Assembly (NCBI GenBank): GCA_003164035.1 | Contig: PLRS01000146.1 | Coordinates: forward strand, 1-52,026 | Direction of reading: 5' to 3' | DNA: 52,026 nucleotides | Source: Bryobacterales bacterium | Lineage (GTDB): Bacteria; Acidobacteriota; Terriglobia; Bryobacterales; Bryobacteraceae | Shown: positions 7,156 to 16,140 of the stretch, piece by piece | Layout of the letters: every line of letters starts with the position of its first letter | How positions within the stretch are numbered: position 1 is the stretch's first letter | Translations under genes and position numbers: made by a program | Notes under the pieces: generated by a model | Seen by the model: the letters and a program-made list of their open reading frames with translations, nothing else | Told to the model about the DNA's origin: nothing | Database searches by the model: none

Positions 7156-9612
7156 ATGCGACGTGCCAATAATAGGAATGTGAAGCTTTGGCAGGATATC
7201 CGATTCGGTCTGCGGACGCTACGCAAGTCGCCGGGCTATACGGCCGCCGCGGTGGCGACTCTGGCGCTGGGCATCGGCGCCACCACGGCCGTCTTCAGCG
7301 TCTCCGATTCCATTTTGTGGAAGCCCATGCCGGCGCTCAATTTGGACCGCCTGGCGGTGGTGACCGAGCGCGTCAATGACGATCCGACCGGTTGGAAAGC
7401 GGTCAGCCCGGCCGACGCAACCGATATCGATCGCCAGCAGACCTGTTTCGAGCAGGTCACGGCCTGGGAAGGCGGAGCGGCCAACATCGCCGGTAACGAT
7501 GGCGAACTGGAGCGCGTCAACCAGTTTCGCGTAAAACCCAACTTCTTCTCCGCGCTGGGGATGCAGCCGGCCTTGGGCCGCGGCTTTGCCATGGGTGAGG
7601 ACCAGGACGGTAATGACCACGTCGCGGTACTGAGCGACTCACTCTGGAAGCGCCGTTTCGCCTCCGACCGCAATATCGTCGGCAAGAAGATCCGCCTGGA
7701 CGAGATGGAGTACCTGGTCATCGGCGTCGCGCCGGCCCGGTTCGAGTTCCCGCTAACCTCCGAATTGTGGACGCCGCTGTCCTTCAGCCGGGAAGAACGC
7801 CGTTCCCGGGACCGCTCCTACGTTGCCGTGATCGGAGTGCTCAAGCCGGAAATGGGCATCGCCGGCGCGCAGGCGGAACTCGACACCATCGCGGCTCGCC
7901 TGGCGCGGCAGTACCCGGACACCAATCGCGATCGCCGCTTTCGCATTGTCCCCATGCACCGGTTTCTGCTGGGGCCGCTGTTTCGGGATTACCTGTTTAT
8001 GGGGTTTGGCGCGGTCCTGTTCGTGCTGCTGGTCGCCTGCGTGAACGTCGCCAACCTGCAGTTTGCCCGCGCACTGGGGCGAACGCGGGAGGTGGCTTTG
8101 CGCATCTCGCTGGGGGCGTCGCGGCGGCACCTGGTGGTGCAGTTTCTTAGCGAGAGCATGCTGCTCGCCCTGGGTGGTGGATTAGCCGGGCTGGCGCTGG
8201 CCAGTTGGGGTATCGCGGCCATCCAGGCCAGCATGCCGGCCGACGAGGCCCGCTACATTCCGGGATGGAGCCAGATGAGCCTGGACGGCCGTGTCCTGGC
8301 CTTTACCATGTTTGCCGCTCTGGCCAGCGGCATCCTGGCGGGGCTGGCGCCCGCCTTGCAATGCTCGCACCCGAATCTGACCCGGACCCTGAACGAGGGC
8401 GGCCGGGGATCGTCTTCAACCCGCTCTAAACTTCGCCTGCGCGGCATCCTGGTTGCTGCCGAGGTGGCGCTTTCCGTGGTGCTGCTGGTGGGCGCAAGCC
8501 TGATGGCGCGGGGCTTGAGTTCGGTGGCCGGAAACGCCCGCGTCTTCGAGCCGTCCAGCCTGTTGACGGCCCGCCTGGCCATCTCCGAACGCAAATATCC
8601 GGCCGCCGCGGACGTGAGCGCCTATTACCGCGATGTGCTGGAACGTATGGCGGCGATTCCGGGTGTGCAATCCGCCGTGGCCGTGACCCGATTGCCGTAC
8701 CGGGGCCACGATTCGTCCATCCCCGTCACCATCGAAGGCAGACAGCCGGCGCCCGGCCGGCAACCCGAAGCCCTATACCAAGCGGCCAGCCCCAATCTGT
8801 TTCACACCCTTCACATCGGCTTGCGGAAAGGGCGCCTCCTCTCGCCTTCGGATACCGCCGATTCGACGCCCGTCGCCGTCGTCAGCGCACACACGGTGCG
8901 CACCTGGTTCCCCGGCGAGGACTCGCCGCTAGGCAAACGCTTTCGCGTCGACAGAACCGACGGACCGGCCGTCTGGACAACCATTGTCGGCGTGGTGGAC
9001 GACATTCCTTACGATGCCTTCGACCGCGGCCCGCGCACCGTGATTTACGTGCCGTATGCGCAGGAGAGACTGCGGTTCATGGATATCGGGTTGCGTACGC
9101 ACGGCGACTCGCGGCGCGTCGCCCGGTCGGTGAGCGCGGCCCTCCACGCCGTGGACAAGCAGCAACCGGCGCCCAGCGTTCTAACCCTGGATGACGTGGT
9201 GAAGCACCGCACGCTCGGCATCGCCTACGTAGCCTGGGAAATGGCCATCTTCGGCGCGATCGCGCTGATTCTATCGTCGATCGGCGTGTACGGGGTGATG
9301 TCCTACCTGGTGGCGCAAGAGACTCACGATATCGGCATCCGCATGGCGCTGGGCGCGCAGCGGCTCACGGTGATGGGCATGCTGTTCCGGCGCGGCATGG
9401 CGACCGCCGGGGCGGGCCTGGTATTGGGTCTTGCGGCCGCGGTCGCGATGGCCCGCCTGCTGGCCTCGCTGCTGTTCGGCGTCACCGCCGGCGACCTGGC
9501 AACCTTTATCGCCATCCCTCTGGCCCTGGCCGCCGCGGCCACCCTGGCGATCTACATCCCCGCGCGAAGGGCCGTGAGGATCGATCCGATGGACGCCCTG
9601 CGCTGCGAGTGA
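7156..9612 (+). CDS. ADOP-type FtsX/MacB-like ABC permease without ATPase partner
   Basis: An 818-residue membrane protein with two MacB_PCD/FtsX units in tandem. The first starts QDIRFGLRTLRKSPGYTAAA with a transmembrane helix, a periplasmic core domain, and then FtsX segments containing TREVALRISLGASRRHL. The second unit ends with a three-helix FtsX domain containing QETHDIGIRMALGAQRL. This duplicated, ATPase-less layout defines the acidobacterial duplicated orphan permease family (TIGR03434). No ABC ATPase gene is next to it, as usual for the family. The substrate is unknown; related MacB proteins are mechanotransmitters moving peptides, lipids or toxins. An in-frame GTG at 7180 (giving VKLWQDIRFG) agrees better with the family N-terminus and has AGGA close by, so the true protein may be 8 residues shorter. 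Confidence 0.9.
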   Translation: MRRANNRNVKLWQDIRFGLRTLRKSPGYTAAAVATLALGIGATTAVFSVSDSILWKPMPALNLDRLAVVTERVNDDPTGWKAVSPADATDIDRQQTCFEQVTAWEGGAANIAGNDGELERVNQFRVKPNFFSALGMQPALGRGFAMGEDQDGNDHVAVLSDSLWKRRFASDRNIVGKKIRLDEMEYLVIGVAPARFEFPLTSELWTPLSFSREERRSRDRSYVAVIGVLKPEMGIAGAQAELDTIAARLARQYPDTNRDRRFRIVPMHRFLLGPLFRDYLFMGFGAVLFVLLVACVNVANLQFARALGRTREVALRISLGASRRHLVVQFLSESMLLALGGGLAGLALASWGIAAIQASMPADEARYIPGWSQMSLDGRVLAFTMFAALASGILAGLAPALQCSHPNLTRTLNEGGRGSSSTRSKLRLRGILVAAEVALSVVLLVGASLMARGLSSVAGNARVFEPSSLLTARLAISERKYPAAADVSAYYRDVLERMAAIPGVQSAVAVTRLPYRGHDSSIPVTIEGRQPAPGRQPEALYQAASPNLFHTLHIGLRKGRLLSPSDTADSTPVAVVSAHTVRTWFPGEDSPLGKRFRVDRTDGPAVWTTIVGVVDDIPYDAFDRGPRTVIYVPYAQERLRFMDIGLRTHGDSRRVARSVSAALHAVDKQQPAPSVLTLDDVVKHRTLGIAYVAWEMAIFGAIALILSSIGVYGVMSYLVAQETHDIGIRMALGAQRLTVMGMLFRRGMATAGAGLVLGLAAAVAMARLLASLLFGVTAGDLATFIAIPLALAAAATLAIYIPARRAVRIDPMDALRCE

Positions 9613-9631
9613 GAGCAATGAGCCGACAGCC

Positions 9632-9688
9632 GTCAGCGGTCAGCGATCAGCCACCGTATCTTCGGGTTCCCTCTGACCGCTGACCGCT
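9632..9688. repeat. Inverted repeat with iterated GTCAGC units between convergent genes
   Basis: GTCAGCGGTCAG (9632-9643) is complementary to CTGACCGCTGAC (9673-9684). The left arm continues into GCGATCAGC, so a 7-bp unit (nGTCAGC/GATCAGC) is iterated about three times and several pairing registers exist. It sits between the stops of two convergent genes and could be a bidirectional terminator or a REP-like repeat; no T run is seen. Confidence 0.5.
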
Positions 9689-9691
9689 CCT

Positions 9692-10603
9692 TCATTCCCA
9701 GCCCAGGCGCCAGCCGAGTTTTTCGGCGTCGAACCAGGAAACTTCCACGCCGAACCACCGGGTCTTGCCGGCGGCGTGAAACGTGGGGCCGTTTGGCGCG
9801 GCAAGAAGAAAGGCGCATGGTCCCTGGCCAAACTTCTCCAGCCGTTCGTTGAGCCACGACTGTGCGCTCGATGGACCTGCCAGCACCACCGGAGTCCCGT
9901 CGAAACTGGCTAGTCGCGCCTGGAAGCCCGGGTCCGCCTGGTGCAGCGGGGCGGGAAGGCCATAAGCCTGGCGGAAGCGGCTGACCGCGCCATCCAGGTC
10001 GCGGACCGCAATCACCACCTTGGCCACTCCCTGGAAGGCGCTGGTGGTGGGCTTGCCGGTGGGAAAGGCGCGCAAGGCGCGCTCCGTGAAATCCTGGATC
10101 AGGAATGGAAAGAAGGTGCCGTTCGGCTCGGGACCCACGCGCGCCGTCTGCCAATCCAGCCGCACGCCGTCGGGCCGCGTCCGCCCGCTGTGCAATGGTT
10201 CGCTCACAACCACGCCGGCGGCTGCGAGGCGTTTGGCTTCCGCCGCGACGTCCCGGGACCGCATCGCCCAGGCACAGGGACCCGCGTCCCCTTCGAGCTG
10301 CTTCGCCCAGTAGTGCGCGCCCACCGCCCCGGCGTCCGCGCCAGGTAGAATCCCCATCAACTCCAGGTACGATCCGTCGGGAAAGCTGACCAGCGCCATC
10401 TCGGTGGCATGATTGCTGTGCGGCCCGCCGTACTGCGATTCGATCCCAACCGCCGCGAGCCCGGCCCGCATAGCCTTCAAGTCGCGCCCGGCGATGGTGA
10501 CATGATCGATCCCGAGCGGCCCCGCGGCCAGGAGGGTAGGGAGGATGGCAAGAGAGATAACTCGGAGCTTGAAGCGATTGGGCCTACCGGTTGGCGGCTG
10601 CAT
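9692..10603 (-). CDS. Glyoxalase-like (VOC superfamily) protein, probably exported
   Basis: A 303-residue protein with two VOC-like halves. The first (from about residue 31) begins LGIDHVTIAGRDLKAMRAGL, a classical glyoxalase-type strand and helix, followed by FPDGSYLELMGI. The second begins FQGVAKVVIAVRDLDGAVSR. It is closest to the Glyoxalase_3 type (PF13468). VOC proteins use a paired beta-alpha-beta-beta-beta fold, often with a metal, in isomerase, dioxygenase or resistance roles; the activity here is not predictable. The N-terminus carries a hydrophobic segment (VISLAILPTLLAAG) after a basic stretch, which suggests export. On the minus strand a TAGACT box lies 6 nt before the ATG with no Shine-Dalgarno, a leaderless arrangement. 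It is divergent from the GT-C gene. Confidence 0.75.
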   Translation of the reverse strand: MQPPTGRPNRFKLRVISLAILPTLLAAGPLGIDHVTIAGRDLKAMRAGLAAVGIESQYGGPHSNHATEMALVSFPDGSYLELMGILPGADAGAVGAHYWAKQLEGDAGPCAWAMRSRDVAAEAKRLAAAGVVVSEPLHSGRTRPDGVRLDWQTARVGPEPNGTFFPFLIQDFTERALRAFPTGKPTTSAFQGVAKVVIAVRDLDGAVSRFRQAYGLPAPLHQADPGFQARLASFDGTPVVLAGPSSAQSWLNERLEKFGQGPCAFLLAAPNGPTFHAAGKTRWFGVEVSWFDAEKLGWRLGWE

Positions 10604-10609
10604 TTTAAC

Positions 10610-10615
10610 AGTCTA
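10610..10615 (-). promoter_or_regulatory. TAGACT -10-like hexamer before the glyoxalase-like gene
   Basis: On the minus strand TAGACT ends 6 nt before the ATG at 10603, which places the expected transcription start at or next to the start codon. No -35 consensus or Shine-Dalgarno is seen. Confidence 0.4.
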
Positions 10616-10683
10616 TCCCGGCTGGGCGGACTTCGGAGGTGCCTAGAGCGAAGGACTGCGGCGGGATCTTCGTAGAACCCTGC

Positions 10684-10689
10684 TAAAAT
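10684..10689 (+). promoter_or_regulatory. TAAAAT -10-like hexamer before the GT-C gene
   Basis: TAAAAT, preceded by TGC, ends 8 nt before the ATG at 10698. No Shine-Dalgarno lies in between, which again suggests a leaderless transcript. No -35 consensus is seen. Confidence 0.4.
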
Positions 10690-10697
10690 CCTAAAAC

Positions 10698-12443
10698 ATG
10701 CCTTCCACACCAAGGGCTGCTCGCGTGGGTGATCTTCCGAGACAGCGCGCGCGCCATGAACCGGACGGGGCTAGCCCCGAATTCGCGTGTTCACCGCGCA
10801 CCATGGCGATCTGCGGAGGTGTCGCCCTCCTGCTCGTGTATCTGATCCGGTCGGCCTGGATGGCAGAAGACGGCTACATCTCGTTTCGGGTTGTCGAGAA
10901 TTTCCTAAACGGCTATGGCTTGCGGTGGAATGTCGGGGAGCGCGTTCAAACCTTTACCGACCCTCTTTTCGTCGGGATGGTGACGCTAGCGACCTGGGTG
11001 AGCGGAAATGTGTTTTTTGCCTGTTGCGCGGTCTCCCTGCTCCTGACGCTGGCTGCCTTCCTTTTGTTGACGCGAAACGCTTCAGCCGCGGGCGTGGCGA
11101 CAGTCACGATGGTGCTTCTCTTTTCCAAGGGATTTATGGATTTCTCGGTTTCCGGTTTAGAGAATCCAGCCACTCACCTCGCCCTGGCCGCCTATTTTTT
11201 CGCATATTGGAAGAATCGGGATCCGTTCATCCTTACGCTCATTGCGGCGTTCGCCGCGACCAACCGCATCGACACAATACTGTTGTTGCTGCCTTCGCTT
11301 TGCGCTGTGTACGTACGCACCGGACCAAGGGTTTGGAAACGGGCTTTGGCTGGGTGGACGCCCTATCTTGTCTGGACAGCATTCGCGCTGTTCTACTACG
11401 GATTTGCCCTGCCGAACACGTACTACGCAAAGCTCCACACGGGAATTCCCGTTAGAGACCGTATTTTCCAGGGCTTTGTGTACCTGGTCAATGCGTTTCG
11501 GTGCGATACGGTGACGATTTTTGCCATTTGCGCAGGCGTCGCGATCGCTTTTCTTGCGCGGCAGTGGTGGGCCGGGGCTGGCGCGATCCTGTATTGCCTG
11601 TACGTCGTTTGGATTGGCGGTGATTTTATGTCCGCCCGGTTCTTTACCGCGCCTTTGGTTGTTTGCGTGGCGCTGATTGCGAATTACTGGAAGCCGTCTC
11701 CGGCGCCGGCAGTTATTACGATCGCCGTAATTCTTGCTCTTGGCATGTCGATACCGTCGCCAACCGTCCTGTCGGCCAGAGCCGATTGGGGAACGATGAC
11801 TGTGGATGGCGGCGGCATTGCCGACGAGCGCGCTGTGTATTTCCAGGGCGCTTCGCTGCTGAACTATCACCGCGACTTTCTTTGGCCGACCACGTTCGGC
11901 TGGTCGGGGCTGGGAGAGGATCTGAAGGCGAAAGGTGTGAAGGTTTACGTGTTCGGGAACATTGGATTTCTTGGCTACCACGCGGGTCCGGGAGTTCACG
12001 TTATCGATTTCAATGCGCTCGGCGATGCGCTGATTGCAAGGCTGCCAGCGGTGGCCGGCCCGTGGAGGATCGGGCATCACGCGCGCGCCGTTCCTGCCGG
12101 CTACGAGGAGACCGTGAGTACCGGGGTGAACAAGATCGCTGATCCGAATCTGGCGGAATATTACAATCACCTAAAAGTAGTGATTTGCGGGAACCTGTGG
12201 AGCTGGCAACGCTTCGAGGAGATCGTCTTATTCAATATAGGCTACTATGACCACTTACTTCCAAAGCGACCCGGCTATACAACCCTGCATTACCACTGGG
12301 ACACCATGCGTGTGACGGAGCCCTTAACGCTGCCCGCCCGTTTTCTCCGCCGAAACGGTCGTTATGTGGAGGTTCTTGACCAGGAACGCCGCCATGCGAT
12401 GATCCGTGTCCGAGATCCGTTGCGGAGCCTGGCTGGAAGATAA
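10698..12443 (+). CDS. Polytopic GT-C-type glycosyltransferase (AftB-like)
   Basis: A 581-residue protein with about nine to ten transmembrane helices in the first 360 residues. The first periplasmic loop, AEDGYISFRVVENFLNGYGL then WNVGERVQTFTDPL, and the later WIGGDFMSARFF match the signature loops of the GT-C family that includes mycobacterial AftB, which uses lipid-linked sugars on the outer face of the inner membrane. The C-terminal part is soluble and periplasmic (IADPNLAEYYNHL). Donor and acceptor are unknown here. The 35-residue Arg-rich N-terminus is odd; a second ATG at 10803 would start right before the first helix, but the TAAAAT box supports 10698. Its last 39 codons overlap the opposite-strand gene by 120 bp and read across a duplicated domain of that gene. 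Confidence 0.8.
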   Translation: MPSTPRAARVGDLPRQRARHEPDGASPEFACSPRTMAICGGVALLLVYLIRSAWMAEDGYISFRVVENFLNGYGLRWNVGERVQTFTDPLFVGMVTLATWVSGNVFFACCAVSLLLTLAAFLLLTRNASAAGVATVTMVLLFSKGFMDFSVSGLENPATHLALAAYFFAYWKNRDPFILTLIAAFAATNRIDTILLLLPSLCAVYVRTGPRVWKRALAGWTPYLVWTAFALFYYGFALPNTYYAKLHTGIPVRDRIFQGFVYLVNAFRCDTVTIFAICAGVAIAFLARQWWAGAGAILYCLYVVWIGGDFMSARFFTAPLVVCVALIANYWKPSPAPAVITIAVILALGMSIPSPTVLSARADWGTMTVDGGGIADERAVYFQGASLLNYHRDFLWPTTFGWSGLGEDLKAKGVKVYVFGNIGFLGYHAGPGVHVIDFNALGDALIARLPAVAGPWRIGHHARAVPAGYEETVSTGVNKIADPNLAEYYNHLKVVICGNLWSWQRFEEIVLFNIGYYDHLLPKRPGYTTLHYHWDTMRVTEPLTLPARFLRRNGRYVEVLDQERRHAMIRVRDPLRSLAGR

Positions 12444-14987
12444 CCGCAACACGCACTCCGGCTCCGTGATTGAGATTGGGGGAGAAATGTATTTGCTCCA
12501 GCCGCTCTTCATGAGGAGGTGGTCGGCCCAGAGCTTGGCGCCGTTCCGGAGCTCAATGTCCAAGGGCCGGACCTGGCCTAGACGTGTCTCCGCCAGATAC
12601 GTAAACTCGATGCGAACCACCTCGGGGCGCTTGCCGAGGGAGCGGTACCGGAACAGCAACTCATGCGGCGTCCAGCGCCACCAATCGTTGGTATCGGACT
12701 CACTGGCGTACCCGCCCTTGATCTCCTCTTGCTCCAGAGAAGTGTCGCTCTTAACCTCCTCAACTACGACGTTCTTTGCCAGGAACGCCGCCATGCGGGG
12801 GTCGGTCTCCGAGAGTCGCTGGGGTGGGTCGCTGGAGGACAGCCGAAGGATGAAACCCGGCTCCGTGATCTGCAGCGGCGGTGATGTATATTCGCCCCAA
12901 CCCGTCCTCATCGCCAGGCTGTCCGTCCGGACCTCCGTTCCATTCCGGAACTCGATCGTTAAAGGTCGCACCTGAGCGGAACCAACCTCCGGCAGGTAGG
13001 TGAACCTGACGCGGGCCGTCACGGGACGCTTGCCCGCAATATTGTAGGAGAACAACAACTCATGGGCCGTCCAGTGCCACCAGCCAGTCGAATCCGACTC
13101 CTCTGAGTAGCCGCCCTCCGTCCCGGATCGGAGGAATTCGGTGCCCGTCGTGGAAAGCACCAAGTCACCGAAGCGCCTCTCCCCTATTGGGCTGCCCGGA
13201 GAGCGCGACAGGACCCACCGAGCCCCTTGGACCGGGAGCGTCACCTCGTGCGGTGGGAGCCAGTGCCTGACGTAATCGTCATCGGACCAGTCGGAAAGGA
13301 GCTTGTAGTCAGAGAGGAAGTACGTGAGCAATTGACGCTGCTTGCTGTACTGCCTTCCAAAGTTCTCTAAATATATGCCGTCCGCGGGACTGACGGCCCT
13401 GAGAGACTCGCGTACCTGGAGGTAATAGGAGAACGGGTCCGCGGAGTGAGTATCGGCTCGCATCGCAGTTGTCCTGGCATCCGCCCACCGGTAGTTCTGC
13501 GCGATGCCCGCCAGGTTCCAGCCGAGAGCGATCACGAGAATCGCCGGCCTCAGTGAGCGGTACTTCACCCAAGCGGCTGCCACCCCGCCGCCGATCACAG
13601 CTAGCATATACAGCGTCGCCCAACTGCTCACACGGAACTGGTTCCATGAATGCCCGACCTTCCCATCCCACGGCGACACCACGAAGTAGCGGAAATACAG
13701 GAAAGCGACCAGGGAAACCACGAGCATACACAGAAAAGGCAAGGCTGCCGCGGTGCGCCGCCGCTTCGCGTTGGATACGAAGCCAAGCGCCATGGCCGAC
13801 AGCACCACTCCGGCCGCCAATTTCGTGGGCGTGGCCCAATGCAGGAGCCAAATCTGGCCTTCCCAGGGGCCCGACAGGAAGCCACTTGGGTGCATGAGTC
13901 CGTATAGCGGGTTCCAGACCACGGGCGCGCCGACAACCGCCCCGAACTGGGTTCGAACCGACTGGATAACCCGAGCGAACTCGACGTTCGCTATTGCAGC
14001 AGTCTCGACAGCAGTGAATCCGAGCAGTGTGAGACATCGCCGGAGCTGCGACCGATCCACCGCTGCCACAGCCGCGATATAGACCGCGCCGCCAACGGCC
14101 ACGAATGGCGCCGATTCCGGATAGCTGAAGATGAGCGCGGCGAAACATAATGAAACCGGCAGCGCAACGGCCGCCACGGTCGCGCTCCGTACCCACTTAC
14201 CGCCCCACGCCACGAAGACACCGGAGAGGGCGACGCCGGCGAACCCGAATGCCAGCCCATACGTTTGGCCCATGAAGCCGTGGAGCGCGCCGAATGAGAA
14301 CCCGTTGAGCGAGGTGCCGGCCAGCATTCCCAGAGTTAGACACATGGCCCGCGACTTTCCGGCGATGCCATAGATTGCCCCGGCGAGCGCGAGTGAGCCG
14401 ACAGCCGAGGGCAGGGCTACAGCCAGCGGATATGCGCTATACGACCATTCGAGCCCGAATGCGGATTGCAGCCAGCCGAGGAGGAAGGTGGAGCCCATTC
14501 GGAGGTGTAGAATTTGAAAATACGAAACCATCGTCAGCGCCGGGTGATAGCCGGACGCGATGCATGGCTGGCTGAAGGAATGCGATTGGAGCCATTGGGC
14601 GGGGACGATATAACAGAACGCATCGTTATATAGGTTAAAGGAGTCGAAGCGGAGGACGCAGAACAGAATTCCCGTCGACGCGACCAGCCCGACGGGCACC
14701 ATTAGAGCAACATGGAGCAGCAATCCGCGAGCGTGCCGCTGTTGCCAAAGCGCCGCCAGGGCAATACCGGCGCTCAGAGACGCTGTCATCGCTGTGTGGA
14801 AGCCGCTGCCGAACCACCCCACCACGGTCGCGAGCAGCACGTAAACCGCCATGCCCATCATAGGGCCAAAAAACAGCGAGGTCGTAGGCCTCAACCGCCA
14901 CGGTAAACGGGCGGCGAGGGTTCGTCCGACGATGGTGCAGGCTGCCAGGCAAATGAAAAGAGCGAGGAGTGAACCAAGGTACCACAT
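12324..14987 (-). CDS. Large polytopic membrane protein with tandem C-terminal domains (GT-C-like)
   Basis: An 887-residue protein, last gene of a unit with the two glycosyltransferases upstream. Residues 1-500 hold roughly 12 hydrophobic helices with a GT-C-like topology; the first large loop contains RFDSFNLYNDAFCYIVPAQW, with acidic residues where GT-C enzymes place catalytic ones. Residues 501-620 form a soluble domain. Residues about 624-746 and 757-878 are two copies of one domain (each with GGY-ES, W-W-ELLF-Y, K-GKRP, RMAAFL-KN), probably beta-sandwiches that bind glycan. Exact function unknown; flippase/polymerase or glycosyltransferase are the likely options. AAGGAG lies about 12 nt before the ATG. 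The 3' end overlaps the convergent GT-C gene by 120 bp. Confidence 0.7.
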   Translation of the reverse strand: MWYLGSLLALFICLAACTIVGRTLAARLPWRLRPTTSLFFGPMMGMAVYVLLATVVGWFGSGFHTAMTASLSAGIALAALWQQRHARGLLLHVALMVPVGLVASTGILFCVLRFDSFNLYNDAFCYIVPAQWLQSHSFSQPCIASGYHPALTMVSYFQILHLRMGSTFLLGWLQSAFGLEWSYSAYPLAVALPSAVGSLALAGAIYGIAGKSRAMCLTLGMLAGTSLNGFSFGALHGFMGQTYGLAFGFAGVALSGVFVAWGGKWVRSATVAAVALPVSLCFAALIFSYPESAPFVAVGGAVYIAAVAAVDRSQLRRCLTLLGFTAVETAAIANVEFARVIQSVRTQFGAVVGAPVVWNPLYGLMHPSGFLSGPWEGQIWLLHWATPTKLAAGVVLSAMALGFVSNAKRRRTAAALPFLCMLVVSLVAFLYFRYFVVSPWDGKVGHSWNQFRVSSWATLYMLAVIGGGVAAAWVKYRSLRPAILVIALGWNLAGIAQNYRWADARTTAMRADTHSADPFSYYLQVRESLRAVSPADGIYLENFGRQYSKQRQLLTYFLSDYKLLSDWSDDDYVRHWLPPHEVTLPVQGARWVLSRSPGSPIGERRFGDLVLSTTGTEFLRSGTEGGYSEESDSTGWWHWTAHELLFSYNIAGKRPVTARVRFTYLPEVGSAQVRPLTIEFRNGTEVRTDSLAMRTGWGEYTSPPLQITEPGFILRLSSSDPPQRLSETDPRMAAFLAKNVVVEEVKSDTSLEQEEIKGGYASESDTNDWWRWTPHELLFRYRSLGKRPEVVRIEFTYLAETRLGQVRPLDIELRNGAKLWADHLLMKSGWSKYISPPISITEPECVLRLSSSQAPQRISDTDHRMAAFLVKNLHITTVSAEKTGGQR
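12354..13118 (-). repeat. Tandem duplication encoding two copies of a C-terminal domain
   Basis: Two copies of about 365 bp with a 399-bp (133-codon) period: about 12750-13118 (copy 1) and 12354-12716 (copy 2). Both DNA and protein similarity are obvious, for example CAGGAACGCCGCCATGCG occurs in each. The second copy is partly shared with the 3' end of the opposite-strand GT-C gene. Confidence 0.8.
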
Positions 14988-15059
14988 AAATACGCGGAAC
15001 TCCTTTCACGACGTCCGTGCAAGCGGGGCGGCCGCAATCGGAACCCGGACCCGAGTCCT

Positions 15060-16124
15060 CTACGCCTTTTCGCCAACCTTTCCAGCGAAGGCGCCGGCCG
15101 AGTTCTGTCGGGTCGGAGGCGTCCAAATCTCGGAGAGGTCATGCAGCCACACGTCCAGCAGCGGCAATTCCCGTGCATCAAGCCATGACTGGCGCACCAG
15201 TTCCCCGTAACAGAGCCTCAGATTGTCGGGAATATTCTCGGCCCCGGGAGAGAGACTCAGAGCATCCAGCGCCTCGGCGATCCTGCGATTGTATAGATAT
15301 CCAGGTATCTCATCCTGAAAATCCCGCATGAGGTCGTGCTGGTTGCGGTCCTGCCACACGGTCGCCTCGTGGAACAAGACCATCCACCCATTCGACCACG
15401 CGATCCGCTGGGCAACCAGGCTGCGCCAAATGTCCGTCATGCGAAACGAGCAATAGGCGGGCAGATACAAAAGGGAATACGCGTCCGGCCACCACGCCGT
15501 GTTCTGGCTATTGAAGGGGCACCAGGTGGCCCGGCCGAGAGCGACCCTCCGGCCGGGGTGAAACCGGACGGTTGCGGGGAAGAGCAAACGAAAGATGGCG
15601 TCGACGTCGGGATTGCCGTCCGCCAAACCCTGCTGAATCGGGCAAACCGCCGATTCCATGGAGAGGGTTTCATAGGCCGGCACCGGGCGCCGAACGGCAT
15701 CGAGCGGGAGTCCGCGCGGCCAGACTACGTCGTCGGTAAAGTAACCATATACATTCAACCACCCCGCATCTCGCAGCGTCGCCACATTCTGTTTTCGGCT
15801 GCGCTCGTTCCAGAAGGCCGGATGAGGGAGATTGTCGTCATCGGTCTCGACGATCGTCCCGGCGCCATCCCGAATCGCGAGCAGATAGCCGATGTTCTTG
15901 CGCGCGTAGTGGCGTTTGGGACATAGCGCGGCGAACCGCAGTCCGGCTTCCTCCTGGCGAGAGATGCTGAAGAACTCGCACCCGTCCAGGTGAAATTCGG
16001 CCGGGCTGGACGCATCGCCGACGAGGTAAAAGGCGATCCCGCGCTCACGGCAGCCTTGCGCCAGTTGCCGGAGCGCAGCATTCGGAGCGGAAATCGAGGT
16101 AACCACCAGGCTTGTCTTGCTCAT
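15060..16124 (-). CDS. STELLO-type glycosyltransferase (DUF288-like)
   Basis: A 354-residue protein resembling the STELLO/DUF288 glycosyltransferase family (PF03385). The N-terminus SLVVTSISAPNAALRQLA and FYLVGDASSP give a GT-A-like nucleotide-sugar fold. ETDDDN at 93-98 is the expected metal- and nucleotide-binding acid cluster. The C-terminal half contains CPFNSQNTAWWPDAYSLLYL and YCSFRMTDIWRSLVAQRIAW, regions typical of the family. There is no signal peptide or membrane span, so it should act in the cytoplasm. AAGGA lies 8 nt before the ATG. It lies 16 nt downstream of the GT2 gene and 72 nt upstream of the polytopic protein, forming one unit. The precise sugar is unknown. Confidence 0.7.
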   Translation of the reverse strand: MSKTSLVVTSISAPNAALRQLAQGCRERGIAFYLVGDASSPAEFHLDGCEFFSISRQEEAGLRFAALCPKRHYARKNIGYLLAIRDGAGTIVETDDDNLPHPAFWNERSRKQNVATLRDAGWLNVYGYFTDDVVWPRGLPLDAVRRPVPAYETLSMESAVCPIQQGLADGNPDVDAIFRLLFPATVRFHPGRRVALGRATWCPFNSQNTAWWPDAYSLLYLPAYCSFRMTDIWRSLVAQRIAWSNGWMVLFHEATVWQDRNQHDLMRDFQDEIPGYLYNRRIAEALDALSLSPGAENIPDNLRLCYGELVRQSWLDARELPLLDVWLHDLSEIWTPPTRQNSAGAFAGKVGEKA

Positions 16125-16140
16125 CGATGGGATTCCTTGG

